A DNA stretch of 38,826 nucleotides from Chitinophaga pinensis (lineage in GTDB: Bacteria; Bacteroidota; Bacteroidia; Chitinophagales; Chitinophagaceae): contig CAMDVD010000036.1 of the NCBI GenBank assembly GCA_945878115.1, forward strand, positions 1-38,826, in the 5' to 3' direction. The number at the start of each line of letters is the position of its first letter. Positions within the stretch are counted from its first letter, which is position 1. Below are positions 8,820-17,847 of the stretch, in pieces. The notes below the pieces were generated by a model. That model ran no database searches and was not told the origin of the DNA. It worked only from the letters and a program-made list of their open reading frames with translations. Made by a program: the position numbers and the translations under genes.

Positions 8820-8962
8820 TCGGCGAACAAATCGTCCCTGTTTGAGACAGCCAGCCGCAGGCAGCTGGTGAGTTTGGACGATTTGCGCCGAGCACGAACA
8901 TTTTTTAGCTAAACTATCCACAGCCTTGACTTTTTGGTTCTTTTGTGTTAAGACAAAAGAAC
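8820..8962. repeat. Cruciform-forming structured element
   Basis: Nested inverted repeats fold into a branched structure. The outer stem is TCGGCG (8820-8825) with CGCCGA (8886-8891), continuing as AAATCGTCC (8829-8837) with GGACGATTT (8876-8884). Two hairpins are enclosed: CTGT/ACAG (8838-8850) and CCAGC/GCTGG (8851-8868). A separate hairpin, GTTCTTTTGT-6 nt-ACAAAAGAAC, lies at 8937-8962. GC content is well above the surroundings. It fills the 469-bp gap 8571-9039 between the Wzz and flippase genes, which holds no ORF I would support. It may be a non-autonomous mobile element or a structured RNA. Confidence 0.6.
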
Positions 8963-9039
8963 AAAATGAATATTGGTTTCGACAATTAAATACAACAAAA
9001 TGTTATAACTATATCTAAGTCGTTCGAAATAAATGACAT

Positions 9040-10476
9040 CTATCGTTTGACGAAATCCATTATCGTTTTTTTATCCCACAATTTAATACCATACACCAAA
9101 ATAATAAACAAGATCATATTGCTCATTACAGCCATCAATATGGGTATGCTCAAATAAATCATCCCAATATTGGTGCTTAATAGCAAAACAAAAAACAGAG
9201 CAAATTGCGCTATCCATTTTACTTGAATTTGCAAATTCATTTTTTGAATACTTTGATACATATACAACAATGCCAGGAGCCATTGTACCAGACAAGACAC
9301 CCAAGCACTGGCTTCTGAACCATATATAGGAACTAGACAAAAATTCAAACCAATACTGACAATACAACCGACGCATGCTATTTTAATGAGCAAGACAATA
9401 TTACCATTTGCAGTCAGTAAAGTGGAAAAAACATACATCAAACAATAGGCAGGAAAACTGGCGATGATATACATATAAGTCTGTTGCAAATGTTGACTAC
9501 CATCATGGTATAAAAGCTGCATTATATTTTGCTTGTAGGCGATACTAAATGCGACTATGCCTAATGAAATTGGCAACAAAATATGTATGCTCGTCTTGAG
9601 AATATTATTCAACGAAGTGCCATTGTTTATCATACGGGAAAACATAGGCAATAAAATGCCCGCAAATAAAACACCCAACATATTTACGGCATCCAAAATT
9701 CTATAGGCCGCTGAGTAGTAGCTATTTTCCGTTGCGCCTTTCAATCGTTCTAAAATCAATGTATCACTTCGCATGTGTATACTCATCAACAAAATGAGCA
9801 AAGCATAAGGCAAACTTTGTTTACCCAATTTCATTATTTCTTTAGCCGAAAATAAATGAAAATGGATTTTTGTATAACGACGAATGGTAATCACCATGGC
9901 TGCGGTAATCGCAAGCAGATACGCGATGATTTGGCTATATACAAACCATTCAATTTTAAAAAGAGATTTGTAATTGTTTGAAAATAATAAGACCGAACAA
10001 ATGAGGATCATAATTATTTTATCCAACACAGACAATAATGCATCCAATTTAAAATCATGATGCGCTGAAATATTACTTCGCAGATATTGCAGGAACGAAT
10101 TCAGCAATTGCAATACACCAAGCCATATCAAGAGACGCAAAGCCTGCCCCGTATAACCGAATACATAAGCCATGATGAAGATGACAATTAAATAAAGCAG
10201 GGATAGAATACCCTTTGCCATTATCATATTGGGCAAAGCATACATCATTTGACTTTGATCAGAAGCGATATTTTTATTGTTAAAATTTGTAATGCCAAGG
10301 TCTAACAAAATATTAAAAATAATAGTGAGGCTGAGCAAAGCACCATACAAACCATAAGCCTCGTGGCCTACAGTCAATTGCACATTTCGATCTATTACAA
10401 ATATCCAAACTGGTTTGACCAATACATTGAGCAATACCGTAATGAGTATATTGGATAAGAAATACTTTTTAAGCAT
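9040..10476 (-). CDS. Wzx-like polysaccharide flippase (MOP superfamily)
   Basis: A membrane protein of about 478 residues with 12-14 hydrophobic segments and the N-terminal layout of Wzx/RfbX exporters ('FLSNILITVLLN...GHEAYGLYGALLSLTIIFNILLDLGITNF'). The family flips undecaprenyl-linked oligosaccharides across the inner membrane. The frame is open to an ATG at 10566, but the extra 30 residues (MAIIYSLQYSFPYS...) are not typical of the family and homology begins at MLKKYFLSN, so I place the start at 10476. It probably works with the polymerase and Wzz genes downstream on the same strand, although 469 bp of structured repeat separate them. Confidence 0.83.
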   Translation of the reverse strand: MLKKYFLSNILITVLLNVLVKPVWIFVIDRNVQLTVGHEAYGLYGALLSLTIIFNILLDLGITNFNNKNIASDQSQMMYALPNMIMAKGILSLLYLIVIFIMAYVFGYTGQALRLLIWLGVLQLLNSFLQYLRSNISAHHDFKLDALLSVLDKIIMILICSVLLFSNNYKSLFKIEWFVYSQIIAYLLAITAAMVITIRRYTKIHFHLFSAKEIMKLGKQSLPYALLILLMSIHMRSDTLILERLKGATENSYYSAAYRILDAVNMLGVLFAGILLPMFSRMINNGTSLNNILKTSIHILLPISLGIVAFSIAYKQNIMQLLYHDGSQHLQQTYMYIIASFPAYCLMYVFSTLLTANGNIVLLIKIACVGCIVSIGLNFCLVPIYGSEASAWVSCLVQWLLALLYMYQSIQKMNLQIQVKWIAQFALFFVLLLSTNIGMIYLSIPILMAVMSNMILFIILVYGIKLWDKKTIMDFVKR

Positions 10477-10610
10477 GAAAATGTAAATGTAATCATTCGG
10501 TTTTTTAATTGAAATGGAAAGTTTGGAATAGGGAAAACTATACTGAAGTGAATAAATTATTGCCAATAATTTCTAAAACTACTTCTTTAGTATGAACAAT
10601 AAAGCAAACG

Positions 10611-10931
10611 CTATACCTTCTCAACAATTACGGCAGTACCGTATGCCAATACTTCTGTAACACCCGCCATAACTTCGTTGGCATCATATCGCATATTAAT
10701 AATGGCATTGCCCCCTAATTCTTCTGCATTTTGTATAATTAAATCGTAGGCTTCCTGACGGGCACGTTCGCAAAGGTTGGCATAGATAGATATTTTACCA
10801 CCAAACAAGGTTTGTAAACCTCCAATAAAATTACCACCTATTCCGCGCGAACGAACAGTGATACCTCTTACAATGCCAAGATGTTTGGTAATTTTATAAC
10901 CTTCTAAATGAGTGCTTGTTGTAACTATCAT
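10611..10931 (-). CDS. YbjQ-family (UPF0145) protein
   Basis: A 106-residue protein matching the YbjQ/DUF74 family, seen in 'GITVRSRGIGGNFIGGLQTLFGGK', 'ARQEAYDLIIQNAEELGGNAIINMRYDANEV' and 'VLAYGTAVIV'. The family forms small pentameric beta-barrel-like oligomers and is often labelled a putative heavy-metal-binding domain; its function is unproven. It has no signal peptide, so it is cytoplasmic. It sits between the flippase (same strand, 134 bp away) and the divergent ribBA gene. Confidence 0.88.
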   Translation of the reverse strand: MIVTTSTHLEGYKITKHLGIVRGITVRSRGIGGNFIGGLQTLFGGKISIYANLCERARQEAYDLIIQNAEELGGNAIINMRYDANEVMAGVTEVLAYGTAVIVEKV

Positions 10932-11131
10932 GGATATTTTTTTCCAAGATTACGATTAATATTTCAAAGACATAAAAAAGATGTATTCCATTTCAATACC
11001 ATACAGAATGAAAAATCTAAATTAATCCCGCCAATTCTAAAATCCTGATAATCCTGATTCAGACATACTAAAGTATAAACAAGAAGTGAAACTAATCTGA
11101 GGCACTTCAAATTTTCCAACATTAAAATCTG

Positions 11132-11139
11132 TACATTTG
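11132..11139 (+). promoter_or_regulatory. Probable -7 element of ribBA
   Basis: TACATTTG, 19 bp before the ATG, fits the Bacteroidota -7 consensus; the -33 TTG is not clear. The implied leader is only about 10-15 nt, so there is no room for an FMN riboswitch upstream of this riboflavin gene. Confidence 0.45.
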
Positions 11140-11158
11140 CCCAACAAATATTTAGGCT

Positions 11159-12358
11159 ATGTTACATACGATTGAAGAGGCTATTGAAGATATCAAATTG
11201 GGTAAACTCATTATAGTGGTGGATGATGAAGATCGTGAGAATGAAGGGGATTTTTTAACTGCTGCACGCAATGCCACGCCGGAAGTCATTAATTTTATGA
11301 GTAAGGTTGGTCGAGGATTAATTTGTACACCATTAGATGGTTCCTACTGTGATCGTTTGGAACTCAATATGATGGTAAAAACAAACACGGAATTACACCA
11401 AACGCCATTCACTATTTCAGTTGATTTACTAGGCCATGGTTGTACTACAGGCATTTCTGCGCAAGATAGAAGCAAGACAGTGCAAGCCTTAATTCATCCC
11501 GATACTAAACCAAGTGATTTGGCTAAACCTGGACATGTTTTTCCATTACGTGCTCGCAAAGAAGGTGTATTACGTAGAGCTGGACATACCGAAGCAGCTG
11601 TAGATTTAGCAAGACTTGCAGGCTTCGAACCTGCTGGTGTCATTGTAGAAATAATGGACGACAATGGTGATATGGCAAGGCTTCCACGTTTAATGGAAAT
11701 CGCTGCAGAATATCAACTTAAAATTATTTCAATCGCTGATTTGATTGCTTACCGTTTAAAAACTGAAATCCTTATTCGAGAAGAAATCAGAGTAAATATG
11801 CCAACCAAATATGGTGACTTCGAATTAATTACTTTCAGAAATATTGAAACCAATGAATTACACCATGCCTTAAAAAAAGGAAATTGGGAATTGGGTGATC
11901 CTGTATTATTGCGTGTGCATAGTTCTTGCTTTACCGGAGATATTTTACATTCGTTAAGATGCGACTGTGGTGAGCAATTACAAGTCGCCATGCAAATGGT
12001 ACAAGACGAAGGACAAGGCTTAGTGCTCTACATGAACCAAGAAGGTCGTGGCATCGGATTACTCAACAAATTGAAAGCGTATAAATTACAAGAAGAAGGC
12101 ATGGATACCGTTGAAGCCAATTTGGAACTTGGATTTGATATGGATGAAAGAGACTATGGAATTGGCGCACAAATATTACGTCATTTGCAAGTATCCAAAA
12201 TTAAACTCATCACCAATAATCCACGTAAACGTGCTGGCTTAATGGGTTATGGCTTAGAGATTGTAGACAATGTGCCAATAGAAATGCTTTCTAATCCGCA
12301 TAATGAGCATTATTTAAAAACAAAACGTGATAAACTAGGACATGAAATCATGCGCTAA
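11159..12358 (+). CDS. ribBA: Bifunctional 3,4-dihydroxy-2-butanone-4-phosphate synthase / GTP cyclohydrolase II
   Basis: A 399-residue fusion catalysing both first committed steps of riboflavin synthesis. The RibB half (residues 1-200) shows the acidic metal/substrate loop '[11 protein letters not shown]' at 21-31 and '[16 protein letters not shown]' near 141-156. The RibA half (about 205-399) shows the zinc site '[19 protein letters not shown]' around 255-273, 'NQEGRGIGL' near 292-300 and '[14 protein letters not shown]' near 351-364. Both active sites look complete. It is monocistronic: neighbours on both sides are on the other strand. The riboflavin synthase gene lies 25 kb away at 37763. 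Confidence 0.97.
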   Translation: MLHTIEEAIEDIKLGKLIIVVDDEDRENEGDFLTAARNATPEVINFMSKVGRGLICTPLDGSYCDRLELNMMVKTNTELHQTPFTISVDLLGHGCTTGISAQDRSKTVQALIHPDTKPSDLAKPGHVFPLRARKEGVLRRAGHTEAAVDLARLAGFEPAGVIVEIMDDNGDMARLPRLMEIAAEYQLKIISIADLIAYRLKTEILIREEIRVNMPTKYGDFELITFRNIETNELHHALKKGNWELGDPVLLRVHSSCFTGDILHSLRCDCGEQLQVAMQMVQDEGQGLVLYMNQEGRGIGLLNKLKAYKLQEEGMDTVEANLELGFDMDERDYGIGAQILRHLQVSKIKLITNNPRKRAGLMGYGLEIVDNVPIEMLSNPHNEHYLKTKRDKLGHEIMR

Positions 12359-12394
12359 TTATTCAAAATAAATTTTTGTATTGCAAGCAGAATT

Positions 12395-12892
12395 TTATTC
12401 CCAATCTCCGTTCAATTTCAACACTTTTTCGATCACATCTCTTACACAACCTTTACCTCCATCAAAAGGAGAAATATATTTTGAAATGGCTTTTATTTCC
12501 GGACATGCATCGGATGGGCAGCAAGGCAAAAAAACTTGTTGCATCGGATGTAGGTCTGGCATATCATCACCCATGTATAATGTATTTTGCAATACTAAAT
12601 TTGTTGAGTTTACTAGTTCATGTAATTTATTGAGTTTAGCAGAAATACCTAAATGAATATCTTGAATACCCAAGCCTAATAAACGTTTCTGAATTCCTTC
12701 CCCTTGCGCACCAGAAATAATAGAAATCGTATACCCTTTTTTAATAGCGAGTTGCATGGCATAACCATCTTTAATATGCATGGTTCTTAATAATACACCT
12801 TCTGCATTTACCAACAAAGAACCGTCCGTAAGTACACCATCTATATCCAAAATGAAATGTTTAATACTACTAAACGGTTGAAGAACATTCAT
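12395..12892 (-). CDS. kdsC: KdsC-like HAD phosphatase (3-deoxy-D-manno-octulosonate 8-phosphate phosphatase)
   Basis: A 165-residue HAD-superfamily subclass C0 phosphatase without a cap domain. Motif I is 'LDIDGVLTDG' with nucleophile Asp16 and Asp18; motif II lies in 'ISIISGAQ'; motif IV is 'YMGDDMPDLHPM'. Size and the DGVLTDG signature fit KdsC, which releases Kdo from Kdo-8-phosphate for lipid A core. Related C0 phosphatases act on other acidic sugars, so substrate is inferred. The start is 12 bp after the end of the YwqK-family gene, suggesting co-transcription. Confidence 0.85.
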   Translation of the reverse strand: MNVLQPFSSIKHFILDIDGVLTDGSLLVNAEGVLLRTMHIKDGYAMQLAIKKGYTISIISGAQGEGIQKRLLGLGIQDIHLGISAKLNKLHELVNSTNLVLQNTLYMGDDMPDLHPMQQVFLPCCPSDACPEIKAISKYISPFDGGKGCVRDVIEKVLKLNGDWE

Positions 12893-12904
12893 GAAATAAT
12901 CGTT

Positions 12905-13672
12905 TTATTTATTTTCTACGCCATCGATATACGTAATATTTTTAAATGACTTACCGCTAGTCTCATAACGTTTCCATAAGCCGTTTTTATAACCATTTTT
13001 ATATTCTCCTTCTTCTGTAAGTTGCCCCTTCTCATCAAACTCCTTCCACCAGCCAGTTTGACCGCCCATGGCATATTGCCCCATTTGTATCACAATTCCC
13101 TTTTCATTGTATAAAATAGCGCTACCATCTAGATTGCCATCGGTATAATCATACTCAATGGCTTTCTTTCCATTTGCATAATACCAAATGGTAGTTCCTT
13201 CACGCTTGCCCATTTTCATACGTCCGCTTTCCTGCAATCCGCCATCCGAAAAATAAATTTCCTTAAATCCATCTTCTACTCCATCGGTATAATAAATTTC
13301 TTTACCAATACGAGCACCTTTAAAATAAGCTCTGTAGGGTCCATTCAATTGTCCATCTTTGTAAGTAGACATTTCTTCAACATAGCCATCTAAGCCTATT
13401 TTCAAAATATTTCCATTCAGTTTTCCATTTCTATAAGCAGAAGTAAAAGCTGGAAAGCCATTCGGATGAAATATGGTCCAAACGCCATCTAGTTTTTTAT
13501 TTTTTACATATCCTTCTTCAACTACTTTTCCATCCTTGTCAATTAACTGTAACATGTCAAAACCATTCATCGTGGTTTTAATAGTATCCAATTGTTGAAT
13601 AGGCATTCTTTTTTCTTGAGAAAAAGAAGTCAGGCCACTCAATAAAAGTGGAATAAAAAATAGGGTTCGCAT
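12905..13672 (-). CDS. YwqK-family (MORN-like repeat) protein, secreted
   Basis: A 255-residue protein with an N-terminal signal peptide (residues 1-18, ending SFS). It is followed by eight or so repeats of about 22-24 residues with a 'Y.NGK..G....Y..G' core (for example 'YKDGQLNGPYRAYFKGARIG', 'YANGKKAIEYDYTDGNLDGS'). These match the MORN/YwqK antitoxin-like repeat family. Databases often call such proteins toxin-antitoxin YwqK antitoxins, but no toxin gene is adjacent and the protein is exported, so I would not assign that role. It precedes kdsC on the same strand. Confidence 0.8.
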   Translation of the reverse strand: MRTLFFIPLLLSGLTSFSQEKRMPIQQLDTIKTTMNGFDMLQLIDKDGKVVEEGYVKNKKLDGVWTIFHPNGFPAFTSAYRNGKLNGNILKIGLDGYVEEMSTYKDGQLNGPYRAYFKGARIGKEIYYTDGVEDGFKEIYFSDGGLQESGRMKMGKREGTTIWYYANGKKAIEYDYTDGNLDGSAILYNEKGIVIQMGQYAMGGQTGWWKEFDEKGQLTEEGEYKNGYKNGLWKRYETSGKSFKNITYIDGVENK

Positions 13673-13709
13673 AGAACTTAAAGGAATAGAAGAGAAGTAA
13701 ACAAATTGT

Positions 13710-14057
13710 TTATAAATGCATGCGGTCTTTTTTGCCTAAAAGTTGCTCCACTGTTTCCACATACATTTCATCAGGAATACAACAATCTACTGGACAAACC
13801 GATGCACATTGTGGTTCCTCATGGAACCCTTGACATTCTGTACATTTATCCGGAGAAATATAATAAACATCATCTGCAACTGGTGCTTGTTTCGCATTCG
13901 CATCAATTGTAGTTCCACTCATCAATGCAAAAGGATCTTTTACGGTCGTTCCATCTGCCATTGCCCACTCTACACCACCTTCGTAAATCGCATTGTTAGG
14001 ACATTCTGGTTCACAAGCACCACAATTAATACATTCATCTGTAATTTTAATAGCCAT
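13710..14057 (-). CDS. Ferredoxin with two [4Fe-4S] clusters
   Basis: A 115-residue bacterial-type ferredoxin. Cluster I ligands are Cys9, Cys12, Cys15 and Cys19 ('[12 protein letters not shown]'). The second set is Cys72, Cys75, Cys84 and Cys88 ('[18 protein letters not shown]') with extra Cys92/93. A 50-residue insertion between the motifs and an 8-residue insertion inside the second motif are as in the longer ferredoxins common in Bacteroidota. It is divergent from the acyl-CoA reductase gene 88 bp away, an arrangement seen in this phylum, so it may supply electrons to that pathway (inference). Confidence 0.93.
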   Translation of the reverse strand: MAIKITDECINCGACEPECPNNAIYEGGVEWAMADGTTVKDPFALMSGTTIDANAKQAPVADDVYYISPDKCTECQGFHEEPQCASVCPVDCCIPDEMYVETVEQLLGKKDRMHL

Positions 14058-14145
14058 AGTTTATAATTTTTAAAATTTAGTATGTAAATATAAAATGATT
14101 GTTGGAATTTCGTGACGAATTAGAAAATAAATCTAAAAAACAAAT

Positions 14146-15144
14146 ATGATTAGTGATCGCATTGAACTTTTATTGAAATTGAAAAATTATATTCTTGAAA
14201 ATGACACCCCTTTTCAAGAAGTGAAACTACAGGCAGAGCGCATGAATGGATGGTTTACGCAAGAATTTATCAATAAGGCATTGGATACGATTTGCAACAA
14301 CTATCTTGAAGAAAGTGAGCTTATTGTTTTGGCTTCCCAAATTATTCCTGTTGAAGAAAAGAATACACAAATGAAAATTGGAATTACCATGGCTGGCAAT
14401 ATTCCATTGGTTGGCTTTCATGATTTTTTATGTGTATTCCTCAGCGGGCATCCACAATTCATCAAACTTTCTACGAAAGATGAAGTATTGCTCAAGCATT
14501 TTATTTTAAAATTACAGGAATGGGATTCGAGCTTAAAAGAATCTATTTTGATATCCGATTTTTTAAAAGGTTGTAACGCTTATATTGCAACAGGCAGCAA
14601 TAATTCCGCTCGATATTTTGAAAAATATTTTGCCAATTATCCGCATATCATTCGCCGAAACCGAAGCTCAGTAGCTATTCTAACTGGGGAAGAAACTACT
14701 GAAGAATTACTCGCACTTGCTGATGATATCTATATGTATTTTGGTTTAGGCTGTAGAAATGTTACCCAAATTTATGTTCCAAAAGGATATTCCTTTGAGC
14801 CATTATTACAAATTTTTAAAAAATATGAAGCATTACAACACCACAATAAATATAGAAATAATATTGATTATAATTTAGCTGTCTTTATTCTTAACCAACA
14901 ATATTATATGAGCAATGATAGTTTGTTGATGATTGAAAATGATTCTATTTTTTCTGCAATTGGTGTACTTCATTATTCATTCTATACAGAGCTCCAACCT
15001 ATTCTTACCTCTTTACAAACATCACCTGATGTACAAGCCATTATTGGTAGAGATTATATTACTTTTGGCAAAGCACAATTACCATCATTATTTGATTTTG
15101 CGGATGGTGTAAATACCATCGAATTTTTGAATAACCTTAATTAG
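14146..15144 (+). CDS. Acyl-CoA reductase (LuxC-like)
   Basis: A 332-residue protein related to the LuxC/aldehyde-dehydrogenase-like acyl-CoA reductases. It contains 'GITMAGNIPLVGFHDFLCVFLSGH' (about 85-108), a loop 'IATGSNNSARYFEKYFA', 'IIRRNRSSVAILTGEE' and 'YFGLGCRNVTQIYVPKGY' with probable catalytic Cys203. The family reduces activated fatty acyl groups with NADPH. No LuxD or LuxE partner is present. It is shorter than LuxC itself but of normal length for the Bacteroidota group found beside a ferredoxin gene. A perfect 12-bp hairpin follows its stop. Confidence 0.85.
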   Translation: MISDRIELLLKLKNYILENDTPFQEVKLQAERMNGWFTQEFINKALDTICNNYLEESELIVLASQIIPVEEKNTQMKIGITMAGNIPLVGFHDFLCVFLSGHPQFIKLSTKDEVLLKHFILKLQEWDSSLKESILISDFLKGCNAYIATGSNNSARYFEKYFANYPHIIRRNRSSVAILTGEETTEELLALADDIYMYFGLGCRNVTQIYVPKGYSFEPLLQIFKKYEALQHHNKYRNNIDYNLAVFILNQQYYMSNDSLLMIENDSIFSAIGVLHYSFYTELQPILTSLQTSPDVQAIIGRDYITFGKAQLPSLFDFADGVNTIEFLNNLN

Positions 15145-15171
15145 AGAGTTCGTACATATTGAACTAGATTA

Positions 15172-15201
15172 CCTAGTGCATTCTTATTTGAATGCACTAG
15201 G
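15172..15201. terminator. Perfect 12-bp inverted repeat after the acyl-CoA reductase gene
   Basis: CCTAGTGCATTC-6 nt-GAATGCACTAGG, 28 bp after the stop codon. There is no strong U-tract on either strand, so it may act as a Rho-independent-like or RNA-stabilising stem. Confidence 0.5.
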
Positions 15202-15246
15202 ATATTAGAAACAGTGGCTAAATTAAATATATTTTGAGAATTATTT

Positions 15247-15335
15247 GGGCGGCACTCACGTCCTGACTGTAAACGTCAGGATCAGTTTCCGCTCAAAGCA
15301 GCGGAATACGAGCTTTCCATTCTATCGTTGCCGCA
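15247..15335 (+). repeat. Dispersed palindromic element, copy 3 (lacks hairpin B)
   Basis: It starts GGGCGGCACTC and ends GTTGCCGCAA. It keeps hairpin A as a clean CCTGAC-7 nt-GTCAGG and the TTTCCGCTCAAAGC block. Compared with copies 1 and 2 it has lost about 40 bp, including the CTTTTTGC hairpin. It lies between the ends of the acyl-CoA reductase and nusG genes. The 324-bp gap 15145-15468 holds this, the hairpin above and the nusG terminator. Confidence 0.65.
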
Positions 15336-15413
15336 ACGCAAAGCATCTAATGATTTTCTGTTTCATTACACATTTAGTTAGCCAAAACAGTTTGCTATTT
15401 TTCAAACAAGCAC

Positions 15414-15440
15414 AAAAAAACTCACCTTTCGATGAGTTTT
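15414..15440 (-). terminator. Intrinsic terminator of the tuf-secE-nusG operon
   Basis: On the minus strand AAAACTCA-8 nt-TGAGTTTT is followed by further T residues, 28 bp after the nusG stop: a standard stem plus U-tract. It shows that rplK/rplA are not co-transcribed here. Confidence 0.75.
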
Positions 15441-15468
15441 ACAATATGTATTATTAGATAAAAAGCGA

Positions 15469-16104
15469 TTAAGAAATTTTTTCCACTTGCATAAAGCTAA
15501 GTTCAACTGGCGTAGCACGTCCAAAGATTTTTACGACTACTTTCAATTTCTTTTTGTCTTCATTCACTTCCTCGATTGAGCCATTAAAATCATTGAAAGG
15601 ACCATCCACAATTTTAACTGTTTCACCAATGATAAATGGTTCAGACATAGTTGCACCTGTATCTGCCATTTCATCCATTTTACCAAACATTTTGTTGACT
15701 TCACTTTTACGAAGCGCATCTGGTGTATCTTTTCCTAAGAAATTAATTACACCTGTAACACTTTTAATCGTCTGTATCATGTCATCACCTAAGCGACCGG
15801 TTGTTGCTTCCAAAAGTATGTAACCTGAGTAGAGTATTTTCTCACGCATTACCTTTTTACCACCAACTACTTTAAATACTTTCTCCACAGGACAAAGTAT
15901 TTGGGGTATTGTAGCTCCCCAACCAGAACGGCGGATTTCTACATCTAAGTATTCTTTAATTTTCCTTTCTTTTCCACTCAACACCCTAAGAACAAACCAT
16001 TTAGTTTCTACTTCTGGTGCCTTAGTTTCTGCAATTGCATTTGATAAAATGGAATTTTCAGGAAAGCTAGTTTCCGGGCTTGTCATTTCTTCCATGTTTT
16101 CCAT
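15469..16104 (-). CDS. nusG: Transcription termination/antitermination protein NusG
   Basis: A 211-residue NusG. The NGN domain starts at about residue 35 ('[20 protein letters not shown]') and includes '[31 protein letters not shown]'. The KOW domain is at about 155-211 ('[51 protein letters not shown]'). It binds the RNA polymerase clamp and couples transcription to ribosomes and Rho. The first 30 residues are an acidic, Ser/Pro-rich extension not needed for the fold. It overlaps secE by one base (TAATG). An intrinsic terminator follows at once, whereas rplK is the usual next gene. Confidence 0.96.
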   Translation of the reverse strand: MENMEEMTSPETSFPENSILSNAIAETKAPEVETKWFVLRVLSGKERKIKEYLDVEIRRSGWGATIPQILCPVEKVFKVVGGKKVMREKILYSGYILLEATTGRLGDDMIQTIKSVTGVINFLGKDTPDALRKSEVNKMFGKMDEMADTGATMSEPFIIGETVKIVDGPFNDFNGSIEEVNEDKKKLKVVVKIFGRATPVELSFMQVEKIS

Positions 16105-16298
16105 TATTTAAAAAACTTATAGAAATTTTCGAATACTATTTCAGAAGAACCATCCATTAAAAATATTAGTGCTGTCAAAAGGATGATACTTACTAAAGTG
16201 ATTAATGTAGACTGTTGCAATTCAGACCAAGTAGGCCAATTCACTTTATGAATTAACTCATCATACGCTTGTTCAAAGTAATTAAATAATTTAGTCAT
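16104..16298 (-). CDS. secE: Preprotein translocase subunit SecE
   Basis: A 64-residue single-span SecE. The amphipathic helix 'AYDELIHKVNWPTWSELQQSTLI' (residues about 11-33, with the conserved W-P-T/S-W-x-E) is followed by one transmembrane helix (34-49). It clamps SecY in the inner-membrane translocon. Size is normal for Bacteroidota. It lies between tRNA-Trp and nusG, the usual order in this phylum. Confidence 0.95.
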   Translation of the reverse strand: MTKLFNYFEQAYDELIHKVNWPTWSELQQSTLITLVSIILLTALIFLMDGSSEIVFENFYKFFK

Positions 16299-16320
16299 TT
16301 TGTTCTTATTTTAAAATGAT

Positions 16321-16336
16321 GCAGATAATTATCTGC
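16321..16336. other. Perfect 16-bp palindrome between secE and tRNA-Trp
   Basis: GCAGATAATTATCTGC reads the same on both strands with no loop, 9 bp beyond the tRNA-Trp CCA end and 22 bp before the secE start. It could be an operator or an RNA-processing feature; no U-tract follows in the sense direction. Confidence 0.4.
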
Positions 16337-16345
16337 GAAAAAAAA

Positions 16346-16419
16346 TGGCACAGGCACTAGGATTCGAACCCAGATCAAAGGTTTTGGAGACCTGCATGCT
16401 ACCGTTGCACCATGCCTGC
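16346..16419 (-). tRNA. tRNA-Trp (CCA)
   Basis: A 74-nt cloverleaf on the minus strand with encoded 3' CCA. Acceptor GCAGGCA pairs with TGCCTGT (one G-U pair), discriminator G. The anticodon loop CTCCAAA carries CCA for Trp, and the T-loop is TTCGAAT. Position between tuf and secE is the standard Bacteroidota order. Confidence 0.95.
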
Positions 16420-16515
16420 ATATTATTGAGTTTCAAGTATTTAAACAATATTATGAAACTTTCAATTTAGTTAAAGATCTGTAGTTTATTTATTTTTTAG
16501 TTGCTTATAAAAAGA

Positions 16516-16575
16516 ACAAAGTACCTAGATAAATATCTAAGTACTTTGTAAATTTTAAAAACACGAAGTGTTTTT
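16516..16575 (-). terminator. Double hairpin downstream of tuf
   Basis: ACAAAGTAC/GTACTTTGT (16516-16549, with an inner TAGATA/TATCTA stem) and AAAAACAC-GAA-GTGTTTTT (16557-16575). The second, read on the minus strand, is a short stem with a T-rich arm 25 bp after the tuf stop. It probably attenuates or ends the tuf transcript before tRNA-Trp. Confidence 0.6.
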
Positions 16576-16599
16576 GTACTAACTACACAGTACTTAGTA

Positions 16600-17787
16600 C
16601 TATTTAATAATTTCTGTAACTTGACCAGCACCTACTGTACGACCACCTTCACGGATAGAGAATTTCAATCCTTTTTCCATTGCGATAGGTCCTATCAATT
16701 TTACTGTCAAACTTACATTATCACCAGGCATTACCATTTCAGTTCCTGCTGGTAATTCAACTTCACCAGTGATGTCTGTTGTACGGAAATAGAACTGAGG
16801 ACGATATTTTTGGAAGAATGGCGTATGACGACCACCTTCTTCTTTGCTCAATACGTATACTTCACATTTGAACTCAGTGTGCGGCGTAATTGATTTTGGT
16901 TTACAGATAACCATACCACGACGGATATCGCTTTTCTCAATACCACGTAACAATAAACCTGCATTATCACCTGCTTCACCTCTATCCAATAATTTACGGA
17001 ACATTTCAACACCAGTACAAACTGATTTCAAAGGTTCTGCATTAAATCCAACGATTTCAACCTCTTCACCAACTTTGATTACACCTCTTTCAATACGACC
17101 TGTAGCAACTGTACCACGACCTGTAATCGAGAATACATCCTCAACAGACATTAAGAAATCTAAATCAACTGGACGTGGAGGCAATGGAATATACTCATCT
17201 ACTGCAGCCATCAATTCAGTTACTTTAGCACACCAAGCTGGATCACCAGCTAATGCGCCAGTTGCAGAACCTTGAATGATTGGTGTATTGTCACCATCAA
17301 AACCGTACATAGATAATAAATCACGGATTTCAATTTCAACTAATTCCAATAATTCTGGATCGTCAACTAAATCAACTTTGTTCATAAATACAACCATACG
17401 AGGTACACCTACTTGGCGAGCCAAAAGGATATGCTCTCTAGTTTGAGGCATAGGACCATCTGTTGCAGCAACTACTAATATAGCGCCATCCATTTGGGCA
17501 GCACCAGTAATCATATTTTTTACATAGTCAGCGTGACCCGGGCAATCCACGTGAGCGTAGTGACGTGAAGCTGTTTGGTATTCAACGTGTGCTGTATTAA
17601 TTGTAATACCTCTTTCTTTTTCTTCTGGAGCTCCATCGATATCATCATAGTTTTTCTTTTCAGCCAAACCAATTTTAGATAATACGTCTGTGATTGCAGC
17701 AGTTAATGTGGTTTTACCATGATCTACGTGACCAATAGTACCAATGTTTACGTGGGGTTTATCCCTTTTGAAGGTCTCTTTTGCCAT
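16600..17787 (-). CDS. tuf: Elongation factor Tu
   Basis: A 395-residue EF-Tu, delivering aminoacyl-tRNA to the ribosome. The P-loop is 'GHVDHGKTT' (19-27), switch I includes '[13 protein letters not shown]', switch II is '[12 protein letters not shown]' (81-92), and the guanine-specificity motif is 'NKVD'. Domains II and III are complete, with a C-terminal '[15 protein letters not shown]'. It is first of a minus-strand run tuf, tRNA-Trp, secE, nusG. The Thr-Tyr-Gly-Thr tRNA cluster that usually precedes tuf lies 15 kb upstream. CAAATGTA at 17840-17847 (TACATTTG on the minus strand) is a likely -7 element. Confidence 0.99.
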   Translation of the reverse strand: MAKETFKRDKPHVNIGTIGHVDHGKTTLTAAITDVLSKIGLAEKKNYDDIDGAPEEKERGITINTAHVEYQTASRHYAHVDCPGHADYVKNMITGAAQMDGAILVVAATDGPMPQTREHILLARQVGVPRMVVFMNKVDLVDDPELLELVEIEIRDLLSMYGFDGDNTPIIQGSATGALAGDPAWCAKVTELMAAVDEYIPLPPRPVDLDFLMSVEDVFSITGRGTVATGRIERGVIKVGEEVEIVGFNAEPLKSVCTGVEMFRKLLDRGEAGDNAGLLLRGIEKSDIRRGMVICKPKSITPHTEFKCEVYVLSKEEGGRHTPFFQKYRPQFYFRTTDITGEVELPAGTEMVMPGDNVSLTVKLIGPIAMEKGLKFSIREGGRTVGAGQVTEIIK

Positions 17788-17839
17788 TTTATTCGGTTTT
17801 TATTTTTTTTGTTTATTTCTGTTTGAAATTTTAGGACTG

Positions 17840-17847
17840 CAAATGTA
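17840..17847 (-). promoter_or_regulatory. Probable -7 element of tuf
   Basis: TACATTTG on the minus strand, 53 bp before the tuf start codon, matches TAnnTTTG. At the expected -33 site the sequence is TTTT rather than TTTG. A dedicated promoter is expected because the upstream tRNA genes are not adjacent. Confidence 0.5.

Noticed and set aside
12905..13672. YwqK protein as part of a toxin-antitoxin system
   Set aside because: It carries a signal peptide and neighbours are kdsC and a ferredoxin; no toxin candidate is adjacent, so the database-style antitoxin name is not supported.
16844..17275. 143-codon plus-strand ORF inside tuf
   Set aside because: Antisense shadow of a highly conserved gene; composition follows the EF-Tu codons.
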